From Monodelphis domestica (Eukaryota > Chordata > Mammalia > Didelphimorphia > Didelphidae): a DNA stretch of 64,000 bases. A model generated the notes under the pieces. That model was not told the origin of the DNA, made no database searches, and saw only the letters and a list, made by a program, of their open reading frames with translations. The stretch covers positions 209,653,595 through 209,717,594 of the forward strand of contig NC_077228.1 of the NCBI RefSeq assembly GCF_027887165.1, read 5' to 3'. The position numbers and the translations under genes were made by a program. Positions 13,001 through 25,000 of this stretch are shown piece after piece; position 1 is the first letter of the stretch; every line of letters starts with the position of its first letter.

Positions 13001-16000
13001 CTGCTGATGTACAGTAATGTAAGATGGCTGAGCTGAGGCAAAGTTCTTGAGTGCTTTGTGGAGTGCTTTGAAGAAATTAAGGTATTTCTTGAGGATAAGG
13101 ATCTGGGAAACTTTCCTCAGCTCAATGATGATAAGTGGGTCAATATCCTGATGTTTTTTACAGATCTCTCTGTTCATAGTAATGAACTGGACTTAAAGTT
13201 TTTGGCAAAAGTATTGATGTTATTTTTGGATATGTAAAAGCTTTTGAAAGGAAACTTAAAATTTTCAAGAGATGACTACAGCAGTTAAGGGGACATGATT
13301 GAGAAGAGACTCTAAATGAACACCCTAATGCAAATACCAACAACATGGAAATGGGTTCAAATCAAGGACACATGTGATACCCAGTGGAATCGCACGTTGG
13401 CTATGGGAAAGGGGGGGGGGGAGGAAAAGAAAATGACCTTTGTTTCCAATTAATAATGTTTGAAAATGACCAAATAAAACAATGTTTAAAAAAAAAAGAA
13501 AAAATTTCAAGCGAGATATAGAAACTAAAACTTATATTTTCCTCCAGTAACAAAGTATTTTGAGAAGGCCAGTACAGCTGTACAAAATGAAATGGAACCC
13601 TTGCATATAAAGTACCAGCATGTTTTAGACTCATTACTTGACCAGTTCAGTGATAGATTTAATCAATTTAGAAGCCTAGGACAGACCATGAAAATAATTA
13701 AGTATCCTGATGTAGTAGTCTACAGTAGTTTGGAATTAAATGGTTTCCAATGGATGCAATTTGATGATTTAGAGATGAAACCTGCAGAATTTCAAGATAG
13801 CATCTGGCTCAGGTGACTTGAGGTCAAAGCTTGAGAATCTGGAAAGGGGCTGCTTGGAGAATCAAGAGAAGTACCATTACGAACAGGAAATTTGGAGTGC
13901 CTGGAACCAATTACCAGACACTTTTAGCACCCTGAAAAATATAGCAATGGTTTTACTCACAATTTTTCCCTCTACATACTTTTGTGAGACCTTATTCTCA
14001 GCATAAATCAAAACCAACAAAAGAAACAGATTTACAGATGAAATTAGTAGCACTTACTTAGGCTTGAAGTGTACAAAATACCAACATTTAATTGACGATT
14101 TAGCCAATGAAATTCAGCAACAAAAAAAAAGTCACTAATAGGCAGGTTAGTTTAAGAATTCTCCCCCCCCCTTTACTTATATTAGTTCATGGCACCCCAC
14201 ACAAGTTAAATAATATCAAGACCAACAAAAGAAACTGACCAATGAACAAAGTCACTAAGCAGATAAGCTAAATAATTAGTTTTGAGTTTATTAAATAGAG
14301 TTATATATTACAATTACACATTTTTGTTATTTAAACCATAAATATCGTGAAATTATAGATTTTTCTTGAAGTGACACCACCCGAGTTATGCTCGGTTTTT
14401 TGGCGAATTTTGACACACCAAGCTCAAAAGGTTGCCCATCACTGGGGCTAAGGCAAGAGATAAGATAAAGAATATAATATGCATTTGGAGCAATGGGTAG
14501 AAATCTGGAACTAAAATCAGGAAAACTCATCTTCCTGAGTTCAAATCTGACCTCAGAGAGTTGTTAGCTGTGTGACCACATAAGTCATTTAACCCTGTTT
14601 GACTCAGTTTTCTCATTTGTCAAATGAATTGGAGAACTGGAGAAGAAAATGGCAAACCACTCCAATATCTTTGCAAAGAAAATCCCAAATGGGGTCATGA
14701 AGAGTTGGGCATGGATAAGCAACAAAAATAATATGCATTTATGCTACTTGATACTTTTCAAAGCTCATTCCCACCTATTACCTAATTTGATTCTGTCATC
14801 AGGTCAACAGGGCAGTTGTGCCCATTTTTAGGATGAGTAAACTAGTCTAGGAGAGATTAAATAACTTGCTCAAGGTTATACAGCTAATTAACTATAGAAT
14901 TGCAACCTAACTCTACTCTTAATGTTGTGCTCTTCCCACTGAAAGATGAAGGAACTAGGGATAGGTAGTAACCCAGATGAAATGTCAAGAATCTTTTATC
15001 TCTGTGTCTTGCCTTTCTTCCCATCTTTTCCATCCCAGGTCACACAGATACAGGGGCCTCCTGGAGACAGATATATGAGTCACCCACCTTGGAACAAGAC
15101 CTTGAGCAGCTCTATCAGCAACTAGAACCACTCTACCTAAACCTGCATGCTTATGTGCGCCGAGCTCTTTACAATTACTATGGATCTCAATACATTAACC
15201 TAAAGGGATCCATTCCTGCCCACCTACTGGGTAAGTTGGATATAGGAGCAAGGGCAAAGGAACCTGAAGGAAGAGCCAGAGGAATTTAAAAAGAGGGAGA
15301 CTGTTGCCAGGATACTGGAGCTGGAGAGTCATGGGAACTTTGGTGAATAAATGAGGGTGATCAGAGAGAGAGTAGAGAATGTGATATAGGAGAAAGAATG
15401 GATGTAGGATTGGTGAATCTGGACTTTGAAACTGACTTACTTACTTCATTTTTAAAAATCCATACTTTCCATCGTTGAATCAATATTATGTATTGGTTCT
15501 AAGGCAAAAGGGTAGTAAGGGCTAGGTGATAGAGGTTAAAAGACTTGCCCAGGATCATGTAGCTAGGAAGTATCTGAGTCTAGATTTGAACCCAGGACCT
15601 TCTATCTCCAGGCCTGGCTCTCTATCCACTGAGCAACCTAGCTGTCCCCTTTATTTTTATTTTAAAGGGGAAGATTTGTGACCTTGAGCTAGTCTTTTAT
15701 CTGAACCTTGGTTTCCTTATCTTTAAAACGAGGGAGTTGGACTAAATCAGAAGTTCTGACAGAAACCCTTTTTTGACATATGGGCCCTTCTGGGAATCCA
15801 GTAAAGCTTATGGGCCCCATTTTGGAATATTGTTTTTAAACACATAAAACAAAATACATAGGATTAGAGAAGCTAAGCTCTGATATTCTCTGATCCTATA
15901 CCAAGGATTGGGGATCAGAAATGGTGATAAGGGGAGGGGAGAAAGACCAGGTAATGCAAATTGAGAGGATGCCCATCAATTGGGGAATGACTGAACAAGT

Positions 16001-19000
16001 TGTGGTATATGATTTGGTGGAATTCTATTGTGCTATAAGAAATGAAAAGCAGGAGGAAAGACTTCTATGAACTGATGCAAAGTAAAGTGAGCAAAACCCA
16101 GAGATCATTGTATATCATAACAGCAATATTGTACATTGATCTACTATGAATGATTTATCTATTATCAGCAATAGAGTGATCAAAGACCAAAGGACATAAT
16201 GAAAAATGCTATCCACCTCCAGAGAAAGAACTGATGGATGAATTCATACCAGAGCATATTTTTTAAAAACAACTTTACTTTTCTTATTTGTTTGGTTTTT
16301 TTGGTCCATTTTGTTTTATATGACCAATACAGAAATGTTTTACATGACTACACATGTATTCCCTATATCAAAATTCTAGCCTTCTCAATGTGTAGGGAAG
16401 GAGAGGATTTAAAACTCAATTTTAAAAAATGGTTGTTAAAAATGTTTTCATATGTAATTAGAAAAAATATTAAGAAAGAAAAAAGAAAAGAAGGAAGGAA
16501 GAAGGAAGGAAGGAAGGAAGGAAGGAAGGAAGGAAGGAAGGAAGGAAGGAAGGAAGGAAGGAAGGAAGGAAGGAAGGAAGGAAGGGAGGGAGGGAGGGAG
16601 AAGAAAAAAAGAGTGAACAGAAAGATCAGGCAGAGCAGGGGAGAAAAAGAATCTTGTGCTCCTTTTTTTCCCCTGAGGTTAAGTAGAATAACATTTCTTT
16701 CTCCATTCCTTCTTATTTCCTTCCTTTTCCCTATGTTATCGTTTGTCCTGCTGCTCCTCTTCCTAGGGAATATGTGGGGTCAGTCCTGGATCAACATAAT
16801 TGACCTAGTCATACCCTTTCCTTTATCCACCAGAATAAACGTCACCATGCTCATGAAAAGCCAGGTAAGTATCTAATTTGACCCTGCCCCCTACTGCTTG
16901 ACCTCTAACCCTATTTTGTAACCTCATATACTCCTGCTTTTCCAGCCTGCCCCAGCAAATGGAGAAGGCATTTCTTGTTGTGCTGACAAACTGGAGAAGG
17001 CAGTAACCCATATTCCCTTCTTGACCTTATAGCACTGGACACCCTATAAGATGTTTGAGGAGGCTGACAAATTCTTCCAGTCTCTGGGGCTGTTCCCTGT
17101 TCTCCCTGAATTCTGGGCCAAATCAATGTTGGAGAAGCCAGGGGATGGAAGAGCAATGTCGTGCCAAGCTTCTGCCTGGGACTTCTATGATGGAAAGGAC
17201 TTCAGGTGCTCATTAAGGAAGCCAAAGAACGTAATGTGTACCAGTCTAGTTTTAGCAGTATTAGAAATCTCTCTCACACACTTTCTCTTTCACTTTCCCT
17301 CTCTTTTGCTTTCTCTCTTTTCTACTTTCACTTTCACTTTCTCTCCTTTGCTTTCTCTTTCACTTTCCCTCTCTTTCTCTTTTTCACCTTCTCTCTCTTT
17401 CTCTCTCTCAACCTCTCCTCTCTCTTTATGTCTCTCTGACTATCTTGCTATTTCTGTCTCTCTTAATCTCTCTCTTTGACTTTCTCTCTTTTTCACTTTC
17501 TCTCTCTCTTGCTTTTCTTTCTCTTTTGCTTTCTCTCTCTCACTTTCTCTCACTTTTGCTTTCTCTTTCACTTTCTCTCTTTTTCACTTTCTCTTTTTTG
17601 TTTTCTCTCTCTCTCCTCTCTCTCTCTCCCCCTCCTCTCTCTCTGACTGTCTCTCTTACTATCTCTGTCTCTTTCAATCTCTCTCACTTTCCCTCTCTTT
17701 TTTGCTTTCTCTTTTTCACTTTCTCTCTTTCCCTTCTTCCCTCTCTTTTCTCTTTGTCTGTCTCTCTCTCTATGTCTCTGTCTCAATCTCTCTCTCTTTT
17801 GCTTTCCCTCTCTCTTTTTCATTCTCTCTCTGTCTCTCAACCTCTCCTCTTTGTCTCTGTCAGTCTCTCTGACTACCTCTGTCTCTGTCTCAATCTCTCT
17901 CTCTCTTTTTTGCTTTCCCTCTCTCTCCCTTTTGTTTTCTCTCTCCCCCCTCTCTCTGTCTCTCAATCTCTCTTCTCTCTTTGTCTGTCTCTCTGTCTCT
18001 CTCAATATCTCTGTCTCTATCTCAATCTCTCTTTCTGTCTTTCTCCCTCTTTCTCTCTGTCTCTCTGTAACTCACCCTGTCTGTTTCTGTCTCTATCTCT
18101 CTCTGTGTGTCTCTGACTCTATCTCTCTCCATCTCTCTCACTCTCTCTGTCTCTTCTCTCTATCTTTCATCTACGTAGGTCAGTGCAGTGGTGAAAACAC
18201 CAGGCTTAGAGTCAGGAGATTTGGGTTTTAGTCCCTACTCTGCCACTGATTTACCCTGTGACCTTAAGCAAGTGATGTCCCCTTTTGGAAACCTCAGTTT
18301 CCCATCTAAAACATTAAAAATAGACTATGTAAGCTCTACCATCTATCTATTCCAACCCTAACAGTCTATGATTATGTGATACCAGGGGTAAAGGCTCTGC
18401 GTTCTTGTTTAGTCACCCAACCTAACATTTTAGTATCTTGACAGCTTAGAATCTTCACTCTGAAGAACTGGAAATCTCTCCTGCTTTAATAAAGCATCAT
18501 ATATTTTTGTTAAGACCCACTGAAATTCCAGGTGGAACTTATTGTTATTCCCCTCATAAAAACTCCAAAGATTAAATGAATTCAACAAACGCTTTTTGAG
18601 CATTAGCTGTACAAGACTCAGTGGAGAACCCAAAGAAGTATAGGGATATGATCACTGAGTTTGCAGCCGTTTGGGGCTAACAAATAAGGACATGAAAGAC
18701 TATGCTACCGCAGTTACTGTAAGATGGCATTACCAGACAGTACATGGTGAATTGTCAAAGGAGTTATACAGATAATAAGTTTAGAGGCATGAGTTTAAAG
18801 GCACAATAACTGCCACGAGATTAGAAGGAGAGATCTTGGGAGATCTCTGGGAGAAGAAGAGACTTGAGCTGGGTCCTAAACGATAGGTAAAGCTCAAGCC
18901 CCTAGATGGTGCAGTGGATAGAGTGCCTGAAGTCATAAAGACTCATCTTCTGGAATTCCAATCTGGCCTCAGATACTTATGAGCTATGTGAACCTGAGCA

Positions 19001-22000
19001 AGTCACTTAACTCTCTTTGCTGTAGAACCCTCATCTGTAAACTGAGTTGGAAAAGGAAATGGCAAACCACTTCAGTAACTTTGCCAAGAAAATCCCAATG
19101 GGGTCACTAAAAGATGGATATGACTGAACAACAACAATAAAGTCTTAAAACAATTAAGTTATTGACTTTATATTTGGAATCATAGGATTTATAGATAGGA
19201 GAAGAATTTTTTTAAGACCTTACATTCTGTCTTAAAATGAATTCTAAGATAGAAGAGTGGCAAGGGCAAGGCAATTGGGGTTAAGTGACTGGCCCAGCGT
19301 CACACAGCTAGGAAGTATCTGAGACCAGATTTGAACTCAGGTTCTCCTGTCTCCAGGACTGGATGGAGATCTATCCACTGTGCTACCTACCTAAAATCAT
19401 TTAGTTCAATCCCTTCCTGTGAAGCAATTCACTCAAGTCACCCAGGTGGTAAAAGTCAAAGTCAAGATTTCAAACTAGGTCTTCTGATTACAAATCCAGT
19501 GCTCTATCACTAATTACACATTCTCTTCTATAGCCTATTTAATCTCAATCACTTAAACTTTTCATCATAAGAAAGATCACTTTGGACTCTCTCATCTCTT
19601 AATTTAACCCCTACTTTCCTCTTCCACTTTTGCCCCAGGATAAAGCAGTGCACTGGGGTGAATATGGAAGATCTGATATCCGTCTTCCATGAGATGGGCC
19701 ATATCCAATACTTCATGCAGTACAAGAATCTGCCCTTGCCACTCCGAGATGGGGCCAACCCAGGCTTCCATGAGGCCATAGGGGATGTGGCAGCCCTCTC
19801 TGTCTCCTCCCTCAAGTACCTTCACAACTCAGACCTGCTGATCAATGAAATAGAGGACTATGGTGACTAGAACTTTGGGGGTAGGATGGCTCTTCAGGTG
19901 GAGGTCTGGGAAGGGAGACTTGTGGGCAATGGAGGCAGCAGGTCTTGGGTGGGAAGTCAAGGTGGGCTCAAAGGTTTACTAAAGGAAGACTAGATGGGGA
20001 AAGGAAGATAAATTATTCAATTAGTAGGCATTTATTAAGCCCCTATGTGCTAACCACTTAGGATACAAAAAGACACAAATGATAGCCCCTACCCTCAAAG
20101 AACTTACAGTCTAATAGGGGAGACAACATGTAAACAAAAAGCAAGGATGAATAGATAAAAGAGGGGAAAGTGCTAGAATTAAAAGGGGTTAGGGGTAGGA
20201 TTTTACATAGGATATGTAGCTCAGATACATGGTCTGGGGATCCCTATACTAGGGCCTTTTGAACTTTCAGTGTCTCCCTGGAAGGTCAAAATGATGAAAA
20301 GAAAGTTAAAAGACAAAGATGCCATTGTGTTGTCTCTTTCAACACTAATAATCTATGATCCTAAGACTTAGGGAGGAAAGGTTCTAGGGCTGCTAAACTT
20401 CCTGAGTTCTTCTCTCTATCTACAGAAAGTGAAATCAACTTCCTCATGAGTATAGCATTGAAAAAGATTGCCTTCATCCCCTTCAGCTACCTGGTGGACC
20501 AGTTTCGTTGGAGAGTCTTTGATGGCCGCATCACCAAGCAATTTTACAATAAGAAATGGTGGGACCTAAGGTCTGGGACTATTCTGCCTTTCATATCATA
20601 GGGCCTCTCTGAGGTAGGGGTGGTAATAGGGAAGCTTGTAAAAATTTTCTCAGAGGTATGGTCAATCACCTAATTCTCCTGGCTAGTACAACCCCTGAAT
20701 CTCAGTCCAAAGTAGTCCTAATATGAGTGTGGAGAGGAAGGTGCCATTATGATGATTCCTTTTTTGCAATTGAAGAAACTGAGGTAGATAGAGGTTAAGT
20801 GACTTGCCCAGGGTCATAAAAATGTTAAGCGCCTAAGGTAGAATTGGAATTCTGATCTTCCTGACTCCAGGTCCAGCACTCTTATCCACTGCTCTACTAG
20901 TATAACATTGGGCAAAGCATTTCCCTTCACCATTCTTCATTTTCCTCCCCTATAAAATGGGGAAGGTTGGACTCAATAGCTTCAGAAGCTCCCTCCAGTT
21001 CCTAGGATTTCTCTCTATTTGCTGTCCAACTCTTGCTTTGGGAGCCCCGTTCTAAGAACCAATCTCCACTGGGACCCTTCTACATGAGTAGTCCTCATTT
21101 AGTGGCTTAGGCTGTCACTTGGACTATGCGGTAATATAAGAAATGGTTGGCTTGTGGCAACCAAAACTCATGGCTCATTAAATCCATTCTGAAACTTCTT
21201 GACCATCAGCCCTCATTTGATTGGCAACAGAAAATGTTCCTATATCATTCTGCCAGTAAGACCTGACCTAAATAGCAAGGTCTAGGGCCATGTTTCCCAC
21301 CATGAGCAAATAGTGAGCCAAAGGGAACATGTCCTTAATATGTCCCTTACGTCCTTGAGTCTTCAAACTACAATGTTAATAGAATTGATTTGGTCTGAAT
21401 CAAGTAATCTGGTTCTGATAATAGTTGCATTGAGAGCACTTCAAATGGGATCTAAAGGGGGCAGCTGGGTAGCTCAGTGGATGGAGAGCCAGGACTAGAG
21501 ATGGGAGGTCCTAGGTTCAAATCTGGCCTCAGATACTTCCCAGCTGTGTGACCCTGGGCAAGTCACTTGAGCCCCATTGCCTAGCCCTTACCACTCTTCT
21601 GCCTTGGAGTCATTGACTCCAAGATGGAAGGTAAGGGTTTAAAACATAACAAAACAAAACAAATGGGATCTAAGCAATGTTACAAGGGAATCACTTTAAA
21701 AGACTGATATATATTAATTTAAGGTCGCCAAGGAATCAGCTATGTAATTCCTAAATGAAAAACTCAAGTCAGCCGTCAGCCTTTTTTGGAGTTTAATTAC
21801 AATAGGAGCAAGAAAGGAATTAGAGATATATATAGAGAGAGAAAGGGGAGAGAAGGGAATAGGGCTTAAATACCCCTTCTGTTTAGGCTGGGCCAAAAGG
21901 CCCAAGCCCTTAGATAGCTGGGGCAAAGAAAAGAGATCAGTCCCTTTCACTCACGTGTCCAAAATGGAGAAACAGTCTCAGAGGCCCCCACCTTCAGCTT

Positions 22001-25000
22001 CCTTCAGAGCAAGCTTCCTCAGAACCACACCGACCCAAAAACTCAATCCTCCTCAAGTCTCCAGACCCTCCTATCTTTAAGGAAACCATCCAAGTTGCCT
22101 CCCCTCAGTCCTCACATCTACCAATCACTCTTCATCAATTTCCCTGTCAATGGAGGCTCTCGCTTAACCCAGGACCGCCCAGAGGTTTCTGGCTTTTGCA
22201 CATGTCTGTTGAAGGTCATATTTTTCAAATGATTAAATCTTTACTCTTTTGTTACAGCCCTTTCTAAATCCTGTTAACTTGAGTATGGTAGAGATTGGAA
22301 TAATTAAATTTTGATCTAGGCTGCAGCCCTTACTCAATCCTATTAGGACTGAATAGGGTGGAGATTTATTCCAAGTATCTCCATTGTATCAATTCTAAAA
22401 TCAATCAAGACTCAAAGAAATTCCTGTTCTATGCTTAAGCATAGGTCAAAGTCCTTTCCATTGTTCAGCAAAGGGTTTCTGTCCTAAAGTAATCTTAAGA
22501 AGGGAAGAGAAGGAACCTCCCATGCCAATGGAGTTCCCATTCCAATAGACTATCAGTAAGAAATTTTCCAAGTATGAAATATCCCAATGGTGAAATTTCC
22601 AACATTTATAAGTCTAAGGAATTTTGAGGTTTACAGCAAGGATATAGAGATTAGAAAGTTCAAGGTGCTTATATGCAAGGTGCTTGAATGAACCTCTTTG
22701 GCAGATAAGATTGGAGATATACACTTAAGCCTCTCAGAACCTGTTTTCTCATCTATAAAACAGGACTAACACTTGTGCTACTGACCACATAGGTTTATTT
22801 GGTGAAAAGGGAAGCATTTTATAAATATGACACATAGTAATAAAAAACAAAATCCTATAATTTCTTCAGCTCAAGGGACTCCTGGTATGGGAGATCTGTC
22901 CACAGACTGTAACCATTTTATTATTTAATGACTAAGTCTTCAGGCACAGAAATTAAATAACTTGCCATTTAGCTAGTGAGTGTCAGACATGAGATGGGAA
23001 TGGTTTTCCTGACTCCAAGTCTAGCATTACATCTACTAAGCACACAGTTCTCAAACCTTTTGGTCTAGAACTCTTTTACACTTTAAAAAATTATTGGGGT
23101 CCTCCCCCAAAATAATTTTTGTTAATGTTTATATTTATCTATCATTTAACCATATTAGAAATTAAAATGTCTTGATATCATTATAAAAATAGTTTTGACC
23201 TTACAGGCCTCCTCAAAGGGTCTCAGGGACCCCAAGGATTCCTGGACCACACTTTGAGAATTGATACACTAAGTACAAATCTTCTACTTGGAAACTTTAA
23301 AGTTTTATGTAAATATGAGTTCTTATATTTATAAACATGAGTTATTATTATTAGCTTGCATTTATGATTGAGTAGAAAACATTAACATCAGCAAGAAGGC
23401 TGGAAATATTCATTTGTTTCAAAACTTGATTCTCTCTGTCACTTCTTTCTCCAACGACCACACAACTTCTCCTGATTTACTGGAAAGAGCATTAGATTTT
23501 GAGTCAAAAGTACTAGGTTCAAATTCTGTTCTGACACTTGCTACCTATTATTAAACAAATTACTTCTCATCCCCAGGCCTTGGATTCTTTGAAGGGATTG
23601 GGAGAGGACTGGAATTATTGTTATTGTTCAGTCGTTTTTCAGTCATGCCTGACTCTTCATAACCCCATTTGGGTTTTTCATGGCAAAGATACTCAAGTGA
23701 GTCGCCATTGCTTTCTCCAAGTAATTATATATATATAGATGAGGAAACTGAGGTAAACCGGGCCAAGAGACTTGCCCAGGTCACCAACTAGTAAGTGTCT
23801 GAGGCCAGATTTGATTTCAGGAAGATGAGCCTTTCTGACTTCAGGCACCATGCCACCTCCAGAGATTGGAGTACATGGCCCCAAAGATCCCTTTCCACTT
23901 TAGATGTATGTTCCTATGAACTTATCTCTAGGCTACCCCAAATGAAAAACCCTTAGCTGGAAAAAAGGGACAATTGGGAGTCTAGCTCTGGTTCTGCCAC
24001 TCACCTAGGGCAAATGCTTCACAACTCAGTTTTCCTATCCATTAAGTTAGGGAGAATAAAAGCTGCTATTTGGAAATCAAATGAAACAAAAGCGTCAGGG
24101 AAGAACAGTAGATAGATATAGCCTCATAATCAGGAAAAAGTTCACATTCCATCTCTGACATACACTGGCTTTATGACCCTAGATAAGTCATTATTTTTAG
24201 TCTCAGTTTCCTTTTCTGTAAAATTATAATGCATCTACCTCACAAGGTTACTATTGTAATGACCAAATGAGATAATGTATGTAAAGTGGTTTGTAAACCT
24301 AAAAGCACTATACAAATGCTAGCTCTTATTATTATTAATCTCAGAGCTCTAGACAACTCTCTAATTCTTTAACTATAAATTATAGTGCTATAGTTGAAAT
24401 TCATTAAGAATCAGATTTTCCTAACTATAATAAATTCACTATACCAATGGAAACATGATACTGAACAAAAAAAATGAGAAGATAAATAGAAAATTATTTT
24501 GAAAAGCCCAAAGCTGCTGCTGACATCATGATCATTTGTCATATTTTCCCTTGTCAGGTTAAAATATCAGGGATTGTGCCCACCAGTGCCAAGGTCAGAG
24601 GAAGACTTTGACCCAGGTTCTAAGTTCCATATTGCTGGCAATGTGCCTTATATCAGGTAAAGTTTGGGGCACTGCTCATAGGGTCTATAAATCCAACCTG
24701 CTGATTAGGCAGACTCCTTTGTAGTTTAAGGATACCAAGATTGCTATTTCCCACTTCTTCTGTTGGATACAAATGCCTTCTGGGAGAGGTCCTCCACGGA
24801 ACCTCATCTGTCTTGACAACCAAATCCTGACCTGATATCCAACTTCCTCTTGGATGGGCAAAGAGCTCAGGACATCAGATGGGCCTCTGCAGGGGAGAGG
24901 AGCTCATGAAGAAATCCTGAGCTGACATTCCCCAAATGACACCAGCCAAGGGATACCGACAGGCAGTTTTCACATGAAAAAATCAAAACTATCAATAAGC

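Larger units (their letters stand above)
11036..14444 (+). mobile_element. Decayed autonomous hAT transposon (OposCharlie1-like)
   Basis: Ends ccgtgatggtgaacctatga and agctcaaaaggttgcccatc-actg are imperfect inverted repeats, and the 3' end closely resembles my memory of OposCharlie1. Target duplications are degraded (best 5 of 8). Inside are pieces of a hAT transposase similar to GTF2IRD2/ZBED-type proteins: a BED-like finger region (12062-12200), the catalytic core with [12 protein letters not shown] and [13 protein letters not shown] (12623-13236), and a C-terminal dimerisation region with [12 protein letters not shown] (13592-14130). A MAR1 SINE (11865-12062) and an L1 tail (13262-13499) are nested in it. 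Sits in ACE3 intron 5. Confidence 0.8.

Noticed and set aside
12623-13036. GTF2IRD2/ZBED-like gene
   Set aside because: It lies between hAT ends, has in-frame stops, frame changes and an L1 insertion; a dead transposase, not a host gene.
16238-16876. 212-codon open frame with KEGR repeats
   Set aside because: It is built from an L1 tail, the GGAA microsatellite and ACE3 exon 7; only the exon is coding.
17445-18116. Long Leu/Ser/Phe open frame (and Arg/Glu frame on the other strand)
   Set aside because: It is the translation of the CT-rich tract; no real protein composition or splice context.
21456-21659. tRNA genes, suggested by box A/B-like sequence
   Set aside because: These are tRNA-derived SINE heads that recur across the window with SINE bodies and tails; no isolated cloverleaf found.
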